A stretch of 32,246 bases of DNA from Candidatus Methanomethylophilaceae archaeon (lineage in GTDB: Archaea > Thermoplasmatota > Thermoplasmata > Methanomassiliicoccales > Methanomethylophilaceae): positions 1-32,246 of the forward strand of contig SKGM01000050.1 of NCBI GenBank assembly GCA_007117455.1, in the 5' to 3' direction. The notes under the pieces are model-generated. The model was not told the origin of the DNA. It saw only the letters and a program-made list of their open reading frames with translations, and ran no database searches. The position numbers and the translations under genes were made by a program. Positions 25,020 to 32,246 of the stretch are shown in pieces (within the stretch, counting starts at the first letter, position 1; each line of letters opens with the position of its first letter).

Positions 25020-27059
25020 TCAGAGCCCTCCTATGTAGCCGATAAGGTAGATTATCGCGAACAGCACCAGCAGCCCACCCACCACGAAGGCGGCATAGGT
25101 CTGCACGAATCCGGTCTGGATCCGGCGGAGCATCTGCGCACCCCCGGTGAGGGAGTTTGCGATACCGTCCACTGTTCCGTCCACCGCCTTGCGGTCGACC
25201 TCCTCCACGCCCAAGGCGATGGGGTAGGTCAGCTTCAAAGCTATGGCGTCGTAGAACTGCGGGAAGTAGTACCTCCTCTGCAGCAGCTGATACAAAGTGG
25301 ACTCACCATCCTTGTTGAACCTGCCAGGGTCGACGTCCCTCACATTGTACATGCGGTAGGCGGCATAGAAACCGGCCAGGGCGACGACTATCGCCAGGTA
25401 GGCGAAGGGACTGGTGAATATCTTGTCCAGCACATCGAGCATCTCGTATCCTCCCCCTCCGACGACGAACTCAGAGCCAGGCCCGGCCCAGTTGAAGGTC
25501 AGTGCCTGGTTGAAGCCGAAGAGGATCAGGAAACCGGACAGGGCGGCGAACACCGACAGGACGATGAGCGGATAGGTCATGACCTTCTCCGACTCGCCAT
25601 GGCAATGCTTGCTTGCCTCGCCCTCCTCACCGCCGAATGTCATGTACCATAGACGGAACATGTAGAAGGCGGTCATGAAGGCTGTCGCCAATGCCAGGAT
25701 GTAGAGCAGCAGGAATATCGCTGCCGCAGTACCACTTCCTTCGGCGACGACCATCACCGACTCGAGGACGAAGTCCTTGGACCAGAAACCGGCGAACACG
25801 GGTATGCCCGCTATGGAGAGCGTACCGATGAGCATGGTTATCGATGTGATGCTCATGCGCTTCCGCAAGCCGCCCATCTTACGCATGTCCTCGGTGCCGA
25901 CAGCGTGTATCACGGAGCCAGCGCCCAGGAAGAGCAGGGCCTTGAAGAATGCATGGTTCATCATATGGAAAACACCGGCGGTGTAGCCGAAGGCCTTGCT
26001 GCCAGTGACTGCGGTTCCGTCCGCGATACCCTGGGCGACGAGATAGCCGCCCGCCCCGAGAGCAAGGATCATGAACCCGAGCTGGGACAGGGTGGAGTAT
26101 GCGAGGACCCTCTTTATGTTCATGTTGTTGAGGGCCATGGTGGCGGCGTAGAACGCCGTGACACCACCGACGATGGCGATGAACAGCATCACATCGGTAC
26201 TCTGGACGAATATCGGGAAGGACCGGGCGGTGAGATAGACACCGGCCTTGACCATGGTCGCCGCGTGTATGAGTGCGGAGACGGTGGTCGGACCCTCCAT
26301 GGCGTCTGGCAACCAGTCATGCAGTGGGAACTGCGCGCTCTTGCCTATGACACCTCCGAAGATCAGTAGGGAACCGAGCGCCAGAGTGGAGGTGTCCACC
26401 TGAGCTATGGCCGCAGCACTGAACATGTGGGAGTAGTCAAGGCTGCCGAACGCGTTCAGCAGCACGAACAGACCGGCGAGCAGAGCCACATCACCCATGC
26501 GGGTGACCAGGAAGGCCTTCTTGGCCGCCGAGGCGGCAGCTGCCGATGCCTGGTCGCCCTTGGGGTGACGGAAGCCCCAGAACCCGATCAGCAGGTAGGA
26601 GCAGAGACCGACTATCTCCCAGAAGATGAACATCTGCAGATAGTTGCTGGCCATGACCAGGCCGAGCATCGCGGTCAGGAAGAGGGACACCTTGGTGTAG
26701 TACCTCCTCTTGCGGTCACCCTGGTCGTGCATGTAGCCGATCGAGTAGATGAAGATCAGCATGCTGATGAAGGATGCGAACATCATCATCAGAACTGCCA
26801 GGTTGTCCAGGTACAGACCGAAATTGAGAACCACTCCCTCGGATATAGTCAACCATGCGACCGAGGTCTCATAGAAATCCCCATGGGTCCCTGAGAGGAC
26901 CTCATAACCCACCAGGGCCGAGAGTATGAACGCTATGGCGGCGGCACCGACGGCGATGTATCCACCGCCCTCCGGCGTCCTGTGACCGAAGAAACCGATC
27001 AATAGGAAGGCGGCCAACGGCACGAGGGGTATTATCCATGCGATATCAACGAAATTCAT
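25020..27059 (-). CDS. nuoL: Complex I-type subunit L
   Basis: LQMFIFWEIVGLCSYLLIGFW, FGGVIGKSAQFPLHDWLPDAMEGPTTVSALIHAATMVKAGVYL, LAYSTLSQLGFMILALG, MRKMGGLRKRMSITSITMLIGTLSIAGIPVFAGFWSKD. Confidence 0.97.
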   Translation of the reverse strand: MNFVDIAWIIPLVPLAAFLLIGFFGHRTPEGGGYIAVGAAAIAFILSALVGYEVLSGTHGDFYETSVAWLTISEGVVLNFGLYLDNLAVLMMMFASFISMLIFIYSIGYMHDQGDRKRRYYTKVSLFLTAMLGLVMASNYLQMFIFWEIVGLCSYLLIGFWGFRHPKGDQASAAAASAAKKAFLVTRMGDVALLAGLFVLLNAFGSLDYSHMFSAAAIAQVDTSTLALGSLLIFGGVIGKSAQFPLHDWLPDAMEGPTTVSALIHAATMVKAGVYLTARSFPIFVQSTDVMLFIAIVGGVTAFYAATMALNNMNIKRVLAYSTLSQLGFMILALGAGGYLVAQGIADGTAVTGSKAFGYTAGVFHMMNHAFFKALLFLGAGSVIHAVGTEDMRKMGGLRKRMSITSITMLIGTLSIAGIPVFAGFWSKDFVLESVMVVAEGSGTAAAIFLLLYILALATAFMTAFYMFRLWYMTFGGEEGEASKHCHGESEKVMTYPLIVLSVFAALSGFLILFGFNQALTFNWAGPGSEFVVGGGGYEMLDVLDKIFTSPFAYLAIVVALAGFYAAYRMYNVRDVDPGRFNKDGESTLYQLLQRRYYFPQFYDAIALKLTYPIALGVEEVDRKAVDGTVDGIANSLTGGAQMLRRIQTGFVQTYAAFVVGGLLVLFAIIYLIGYIGGL

Positions 27060-27063
27060 GAAT

Positions 27064-27366
27064 TCACCACCTCAACACATTGATCTCTTCCAGGTCGGTC
27101 GTTCCGCTGGTCTTGTAGAGGTTGAGCAGTATGGCCACCCCGACAGCGACCTCGGCCGCGGCCACGGCTATCGCCATTATCACGAACACCTGCCCCGCGA
27201 CATCGTTGAAGAATGCCGCGAAAGCGATGAAGTTGATGTTTGCCGCGTTGAGCATCAGTTCGATGCACATCAGCACCACGATACCGTTCTTCTTGGTCAG
27301 TACACCATAGGCGCCAATGGCGAACAGGATGGCTGACAGTCCTAGGAACATCTCCAATGGTATCAT
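27064..27366 (-). CDS. nuoK: Complex I-type subunit K
   Basis: IPLEMFLGLSAILFAIGAYGVLTKKNGIVVLMCIELMLNAANINFIAFA..EVAVGVAILLNLYK. Confidence 0.95.
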   Translation of the reverse strand: MIPLEMFLGLSAILFAIGAYGVLTKKNGIVVLMCIELMLNAANINFIAFAAFFNDVAGQVFVIMAIAVAAAEVAVGVAILLNLYKTSGTTDLEEINVLRW

Positions 27367-27638
27367 TCCAAATCCTCCTTCGCCAGATAGACGCCGCCGA
27401 GTATGGCGGCGAACATCAATAAGCCCATAACCATCACCACAGGCCCGTACTCCTCGAAGAGGGCGTGGTTGAGACTCTCCGCCAGAGCGGTGTCGTCACC
27501 CTCCGCGGGGTTGAACGGTATGCTGTGGATGGTATCGCCAGAACCCCAGTCAACGGTGGCCGCGGTCCCTACCAGGACCACGCCCAGGACCAAGGTCAGA
27601 ACGAGGGCTGTAGTCGTCTTCCTACTCATCGGAGCCAC
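27363..27638 (-). CDS. Complex I-type subunit J, C-terminal part (J2)
   Basis: Small membrane protein ending EEYGPVVMVMGLLMFAAILGGVYLAKEDLE, as in the NuoJ C-terminus. Lies between K and J1; overlaps J1 by 17 nt. Confidence 0.8.
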   Translation of the reverse strand: MAPMSRKTTTALVLTLVLGVVLVGTAATVDWGSGDTIHSIPFNPAEGDDTALAESLNHALFEEYGPVVMVMGLLMFAAILGGVYLAKEDLE

Positions 27639-27933
27639 CTCCTATGATGTTCCTCCTGGTCAGCATGATGCTGAACGCGAACAGTATGGTGATCGCGCCA
27701 ACATACACAATCAGCTGTATCACGGCTATGAACTCCGCATTCAGGAAGAAGTACACGGCGGCGACACCCACGAAGGCCAGTGCCAAATAGAACGCGCTGT
27801 GCACGACCTCCTTAGAGGTGATCACATATATCGCCGCGGCGATGGTTATGGCCGCCGCTATCAGGAAGAAGAAGGTGTCCAGGCCGAACCAGCTAAGGTC
27901 CACTGCCAGTATGTCGTCTATAATGTCGAACAT
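27622..27933 (-). CDS. Complex I-type subunit J, N-terminal part (J1)
   Basis: YVITSKEVVHSAFYLALAFVGVAAVYFFLNAEFIAVIQLIVYVGAITILFAFSIMLTRR is the NuoJ core helix pattern. Confidence 0.9.
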   Translation of the reverse strand: MFDIIDDILAVDLSWFGLDTFFFLIAAAITIAAAIYVITSKEVVHSAFYLALAFVGVAAVYFFLNAEFIAVIQLIVYVGAITILFAFSIMLTRRNIIGGGSDE

Positions 27934-28673
27934 CAGAGCACCTCGTTTATCTCAAGCGCGTCCTTGGGGCAGATGACGATGCACTGCTCGCAGAACACGC
28001 ACTTGGAGTCGTCTATCTTGGGATGCTTTATCGGCTTCCCCTTTGCGTTCTCGCCCACCACGATCATCTCGATCGCGTCCACGGGGCAGGTCTTAGCACA
28101 ACGGTTGCAGCTGATGCACTTCTCACCGATGAGCTTCGGACGGTCCACCTCATAGAACGCGGTGGGCTTATCGGTAACACCCTTGGCGAGGTTCGAGGGC
28201 AGATGCTCCTCGAGATGGACCTCCATGCCTATGGTGGTGTTCTCCCACTTCAGCTGATAGGGGTCATATATCAGGTCCTCACGGGTGTAACCGGCGAGCT
28301 CGTAGTCCGGGGTGACGGTCATGGCTTCGACCGGGCAGTACTCGGCGCAGTAGCCGCACATCATGCAGCGCCCCACATTGACCTGGGGCCTCTTGACCTT
28401 GCCCAGCGCCTCATCCTCAACCTCCACCAGCTCGATGCAGGTGGTCGGACACATGCGCTCGCATATGCCGCAGCCGACACACTTCTCGAACACCAATCCG
28501 GGACGTCCACGGTAGTTGTCCGGTATCCATTCCTTCTCATAGGGATACATGATGGTGACCGGCCGATGTATGGTGGTCTTTATCATGTTCTTGAAGGTGG
28601 TCAGGAACGGCTTGAGTATCCAGCCACGCAAGGCGACGTTCTTGGGATACTTATCCATGTATTTTATTGCCAT
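27933..28673 (-). CDS. nuoI: Complex I-type subunit I homologue with four [4Fe-4S] motifs
   Basis: CVGCGICERMCP, CMMCGYCAEYCP, CISCNRCAKTCP and CVFCEQCIVICP. Start MAIKYMDKYPKN overlaps the nuoH stop (TGATG). Confidence 0.92.
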   Translation of the reverse strand: MAIKYMDKYPKNVALRGWILKPFLTTFKNMIKTTIHRPVTIMYPYEKEWIPDNYRGRPGLVFEKCVGCGICERMCPTTCIELVEVEDEALGKVKRPQVNVGRCMMCGYCAEYCPVEAMTVTPDYELAGYTREDLIYDPYQLKWENTTIGMEVHLEEHLPSNLAKGVTDKPTAFYEVDRPKLIGEKCISCNRCAKTCPVDAIEMIVVGENAKGKPIKHPKIDDSKCVFCEQCIVICPKDALEINEVL

Positions 28674-29830
28674 CAGAACACACCTCCCATCTTCAACAGG
28701 ACGACTATGAACAGGTTCAGCACCGCCAAGGGCAGCAGGACCTTCCAACCTATGTTGAGGATCTGATCGGTCCTGATACGTCCGAAGGTGCCTCTGGCCC
28801 AGACCATGATGAAGAACAACAGGATGACCTTGAGCAGGAACACTATCTCAGGTATCACCAATTCATCCATGAAGGGTAGCGCCCATCCTCCCAGGAACAT
28901 TATGACTCCCAGAGCGCAGGCAACATAACCGCGGAAGTAGTCCGAGAGCATGATGAGCCCCCACTTCATACCTCCGTACTCGGTCTGCCATCCCTCCACC
29001 AGCTCGGCCTCTGCCTCAGGCAGGTCGAACGGTATCCTCTCCGCCTCAGCCACGGCTGCGACCATGAAGACCACGAAACCGATGAACTGGGGGATTATGA
29101 ACCAGGTGTTGTCCATCTGGAACTGGACGATGTCGTTTATGTTCAGGCTGCCGGCCATCAGGACCACGGATACGAACACCAGGAGCATCGGTATCTCGTA
29201 GCTTATCATCTGGGCCGCGGCCCTCATTCCGCCGATGAGTGAGTACTTGTTGTTCTGTGCCCAGCCGGCGACTAGGATCATGAAGGGCGAGACGGCGAAA
29301 ATGCCGAACACTATCAAGAGCCCGGTGCCGTAGTCAGCGAGGAACCAACGTGGACTGAGCGGGATCATACCTGCGATCAGGACGGCACTGCCGATGACTA
29401 TGCTGACCGCCCACATGTATCCCTTCTTGTCCGCCTTGTCAGGCATGATGTGCTCTTTCAGGAAGGTCTTGAGACCATCAGCGAGGCACTGCAGGTACCC
29501 GAGGGGCCCGATCCTTGTGGCACGGCGGTCCATGATCCTTCCCAGGACCTTCCTCTCGATCCATATCATCGTCAGGTTCACGATGAATATGACCGCGAAG
29601 AAGACCACCACCATGAGAACGAGGCCCAAGGCGTTGGTCACGGCATCACTGATCAGCCATGGCGACAGGCGGTTGCCCGGGACGATCATGTTGATTATCC
29701 AGGCGAGTATGCCTCCGATTATCTCCCAAAGCCCAGAGCCGACGGAGTACGGTATGTTCTCAGTCACTCCATAGGGAGAGTTGGGGTTCGCCAGAGGATC
29801 ACTAATGTTTACCCAATCAGAGAAACTCAT
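28673..29830 (-). CDS. nuoH: Complex I-type subunit H
   Basis: IWIERKVLGRIMDRRATRIGPLGYLQCLADGLKTFLKEHIMP, QMISYEIPMLLVF, AEAERIPFDLPEAEAELVEGWQTEYGGMKWGL. Confidence 0.96.
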   Translation of the reverse strand: MSFSDWVNISDPLANPNSPYGVTENIPYSVGSGLWEIIGGILAWIINMIVPGNRLSPWLISDAVTNALGLVLMVVVFFAVIFIVNLTMIWIERKVLGRIMDRRATRIGPLGYLQCLADGLKTFLKEHIMPDKADKKGYMWAVSIVIGSAVLIAGMIPLSPRWFLADYGTGLLIVFGIFAVSPFMILVAGWAQNNKYSLIGGMRAAAQMISYEIPMLLVFVSVVLMAGSLNINDIVQFQMDNTWFIIPQFIGFVVFMVAAVAEAERIPFDLPEAEAELVEGWQTEYGGMKWGLIMLSDYFRGYVACALGVIMFLGGWALPFMDELVIPEIVFLLKVILLFFIMVWARGTFGRIRTDQILNIGWKVLLPLAVLNLFIVVLLKMGGVF

Positions 29831-29834
29831 GATA

Positions 29835-30923
29835 TCACCTGTCGGTCTCCCCGAGGCACATGTCGATGGTGCCCATGATGGCGGGCACATCGGCCATCCT
29901 CGTTCCCAATACCATCCTCTTGGCTCCGGAGACGTTCACAAAAATCGGACTCCTGACCTTCAGACGGTAGGGTTTGTCTGTACCGTCCGATATCAGATGC
30001 ATGAGGGCCTCCCCACGGGGATCCTCTATGCGGGCGAAGTGCGAGCCTGCGGGAACGTTCCTGGGAACCTTGATCCTGACAGGGCCATCGGGCATCTGCG
30101 CCATGGCCTGGCGGATGATCTCACAGCTCTGGAACATCTCCTCTATTCGGACGGCGTACCTGGCATAGGCATCCCCATCCTTGTGGACAGGTACCTCGAA
30201 GTCCAAGAGGTCATACACCTCGTAAGGGTCGTCACGACGGACATCGAAGTTGACGCCACATCCCCTCATACCCGGACCGGTTAGGCCCATGTTGGCGGCC
30301 TCCTTACGGGATATCCGTCCGACACCCTGCATCCTAGATAGGAATATCGCAGAGTCGTCCATCAGGGCTATGATGTCCCAAAGCCTCTTCTCGAAGAGAT
30401 CCACCACGCGCATGCAGTCCCTCTCGAAGAGATAGGGCATGTCGTTGCGCACACCCCCGATACGGGGGTAGTTGGTGGTCAACCTCTGACCACAGAGCTT
30501 GACGAAAAGATCCAGGAACATCTCCCTCTCACGGAGGGACCACAGGAAGACGGTGAGGTTACCGAGGTCGGTACCCATGGCAGCCAGCCACATCAGGTGT
30601 GACTGGATACGGCATATCTCATCCGCTACCACGCGGAGGTACTGAGCCCTCTCCGGCACCTCTATGCCCAAAGCCTCCTCGACGGCCATCACATAGACGT
30701 GCGACCAGGTCATGGAGGCCGAATAGCAGAGACGGTCGGCCATGGGTATGATCTGGGGATAAGTGCGGTTCTCGCACTCCTTCTCCCATCCCCGGTGGAG
30801 GTATCCTATTATCGGTATGGCGTCGGTGATGACCTCGCCATCAATCTTTACCTTGAGGGTCCACAGTCCATGCGAGAACGGATGCTGAGGTCCCATTGTA
30901 ACCCACATTTTCGAGGTCATCAT
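29835..30923 (-). CDS. nuoD: Complex I-type 49-kDa subunit D
   Basis: VTMGPQHPFSHGLWTLKVKIDGEVI, GYLHRGWEKECENRTYPQIIPMADRL, GLTGPGMRGCGVNFDVRRDDPYEVYD, C-terminal GETDR. Confidence 0.95.
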   Translation of the reverse strand: MMTSKMWVTMGPQHPFSHGLWTLKVKIDGEVITDAIPIIGYLHRGWEKECENRTYPQIIPMADRLCYSASMTWSHVYVMAVEEALGIEVPERAQYLRVVADEICRIQSHLMWLAAMGTDLGNLTVFLWSLREREMFLDLFVKLCGQRLTTNYPRIGGVRNDMPYLFERDCMRVVDLFEKRLWDIIALMDDSAIFLSRMQGVGRISRKEAANMGLTGPGMRGCGVNFDVRRDDPYEVYDLLDFEVPVHKDGDAYARYAVRIEEMFQSCEIIRQAMAQMPDGPVRIKVPRNVPAGSHFARIEDPRGEALMHLISDGTDKPYRLKVRSPIFVNVSGAKRMVLGTRMADVPAIMGTIDMCLGETDR

Positions 30924-31393
30924 TCAGCCCTCCTGAGCTTGTAGGATTTCCGGAACGGGAAGAACTCGTAGTCGCATGGAGTCAACAACCTCTCCAGTTG
31001 GGGGTGGTTGTCGAAAACTATGCCGAACAGCTCGTAGGTCTCCCTCTCATGCCAGTTGGCGCCCTCCCATATGGGAGTCACCGAGTCCACGCGGAGGTCG
31101 TCGTTGGGAATATCCACTTCGATCTCGATCATAACGCCGTTGTAATAGTTCGAGAGGTGGTAGACCATCTGCATGTGAGTCTCCCAGTCCACGCCGCTGA
31201 GCGAGGAGGCCTGCTCGAAGTTGAGTACATCGTGGATGTACTCGCAAAGCTCGTAGATCCTCTCCCTTCCAGCGCTGAGGAACACACGGCGCTCCTTGCT
31301 ACCGCGGACGGTGACATCACCACCGAAACGGTCGCCGATGAGTTGGATCACCTGCTCCACGGTCGGAGCCTCATAGAAATCATCTCCGGCCAT
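30920..31393 (-). CDS. nuoC: Complex I-type 30-kDa subunit C
   Basis: LNFEQASSLSGVDWETHMQMVYHLSNYYNGVMIEIEVDIPNDDLRVDSVTPIWEGANWHERETYELFGIVFDNHPQLERLLTP. Confidence 0.95.
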   Translation of the reverse strand: MAGDDFYEAPTVEQVIQLIGDRFGGDVTVRGSKERRVFLSAGRERIYELCEYIHDVLNFEQASSLSGVDWETHMQMVYHLSNYYNGVMIEIEVDIPNDDLRVDSVTPIWEGANWHERETYELFGIVFDNHPQLERLLTPCDYEFFPFRKSYKLRRAE

Positions 31394-31395
31394 GT

Positions 31396-31959
31396 TCAGT
31401 CCTCCATGAATACGCCGCGGGCGAAGTACTTCTCGATCTTCTTCTGTAACAGAAGGAAACCGTCGATCATCGCGTCAGGCTTGACCGGGCATCCGGGGAT
31501 GTATATGTCCACGGGAACTATCTGATCGGTCCCCTGAACGATGTTGTATGAGTCGTACCAGGGTCCGCCGGATATCGCGCACTCGCCCATGGCGACAACC
31601 CACTTCGGGGACGGCATCTGCTCGTACAGACGCCGGATGTCCGGACGAACCTTCTTTGATATCCAGCCGTTGATGATCAGCACATCGGTCTGACGTGGCG
31701 AGGAGCGGTAGATCATACCGAGTCTCTCCGCATCGTACTTGGTGTTGGAAGCGGCCGCCATCTCCAGCGCGCAACAGGCCAGGCCGAAGTGCAGGGGATG
31801 GATGGAGTTCTTCATCGCCCAGGCCCATATGGGCCCAGTCACCTTGTCGACTGTCCTCTTCATACCGCTGCTGAGCAGGCCATCGATCATCGCCGATGAC
31901 CAGCTCATGTATTCGGCGGCGCTCATAGCGATCGCGTGCGGGTACAGGCTCATATCCAT
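31396..31959 (-). CDS. nuoB: Complex I-type subunit B
   Basis: HFGLACCALEMAA, MGECAISGGPWYDSYNIVQGTDQIVPVDIYIPGCPVKPDAMIDG: N2-type cluster ligands conserved. Confidence 0.96.
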   Translation of the reverse strand: MDMSLYPHAIAMSAAEYMSWSSAMIDGLLSSGMKRTVDKVTGPIWAWAMKNSIHPLHFGLACCALEMAAASNTKYDAERLGMIYRSSPRQTDVLIINGWISKKVRPDIRRLYEQMPSPKWVVAMGECAISGGPWYDSYNIVQGTDQIVPVDIYIPGCPVKPDAMIDGFLLLQKKIEKYFARGVFMED

Positions 31960-32246
31960 AGTGACTCCTCCTTTTTCAAAGCGTATGTCACACCAACGAG
32001 AAGAATTCCAAGGAAGACCACCGCCCAAATCTTGCCCATGGCGGTGAGGTCTGTGAAAACAACGGCCCAAAGTATCAAGAACACGATCACCAGGTCGAAC
32101 ACCACGAAGATGATCCCAAACATGTAGTATTGGAATTTGAACTGGATCTGCGCCTCCCCTATGGGCACGGAGCCGCACTCATAGGTCGTGTTCCTCCACT
32201 CGGAAGGCTTCTCTGGACGAAAGAACCTGGAGGCCCACCAGGCAAG
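31950..32246 (-). CDS. nuoA: Complex I-type subunit A, truncated at window edge (N-terminus missing)
   Basis: Reverse-strand reading from the edge: ..FFRPEKPSEWRNTTYECGSVPIGEAQIQFKFQYYMFGIIFVVFDLVIVFLILWAVVF. Overlaps nuoB by 10 nt. Confidence 0.9.
   Translation of the reverse strand, partial: LAWWASRFFRPEKPSEWRNTTYECGSVPIGEAQIQFKFQYYMFGIIFVVFDLVIVFLILWAVVFTDLTAMGKIWAVVFLGILLVGVTYALKKEESLWI

Noticed and set aside
1-32246. Search for CRISPR arrays, IS elements, integrases, toxin-antitoxin or phage genes
   Set aside because: None seen: no regularly spaced repeats, no transposase/recombinase motifs; the window reads as core metabolic chromosome.

Overview
This is a coding-dense archaeal chromosomal window, most likely from a Thermoplasmatota or methanogen-related euryarchaeote. 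The lineage is inferred from gene content only: archaeal Csl4, Nob1, a METTL5-like methylase, GGPP synthase, geranylgeranyl reductase and an aconitase-X homologue. From left to right it holds: (a) a partial SSS/ActP-like symporter with a fused UspA-DUF485 protein; (b) tRNA-Val(UAC) with encoded CCA; (c) an aconitase-X large-subunit homologue; (d) a hybrid-cluster protein (Hcp)/ferredoxin operon divergent from an HxlR-type regulator, with dyad operators between them; (e) proA-proB; (f) a GNAT protein, a Cys-rich wHTH protein and a CobW-like GTPase; (g) a stand-alone FMN glutamate-synthase-like protein, convergent with a three-gene split glutamate-synthase/MgsABC-like operon; (h) an RNA-processing cluster (METTL5-like, csl4, 57-aa smORF, THUMP-less ThiI-like, small Cys protein, nob1); (i) geranylgeranyl reductase and GGPP synthase; (j) a long respiratory complex I/Fpo-type operon, nuoA(partial)-B-C-D-H-I-J1-J2-K-L-M-N, with no E/F/G visible. 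The strongest lead is the NuoI/FpoI homologue, which carries four rather than two [4Fe-4S] ferredoxin motifs. Other leads are the Hcp/HxlR redox regulon with perfect dyads, the Usp-DUF485 fusion, the Cys-rich wHTH/CobW pair, a TTTGTTCA-containing 33-nt dyad near the glutamate-synthase-like genes, and the FMN protein with an N-terminal Cys cluster. No CRISPR array, transposon, rRNA or phage genes were seen. No searches were run; all names come from motif reading.
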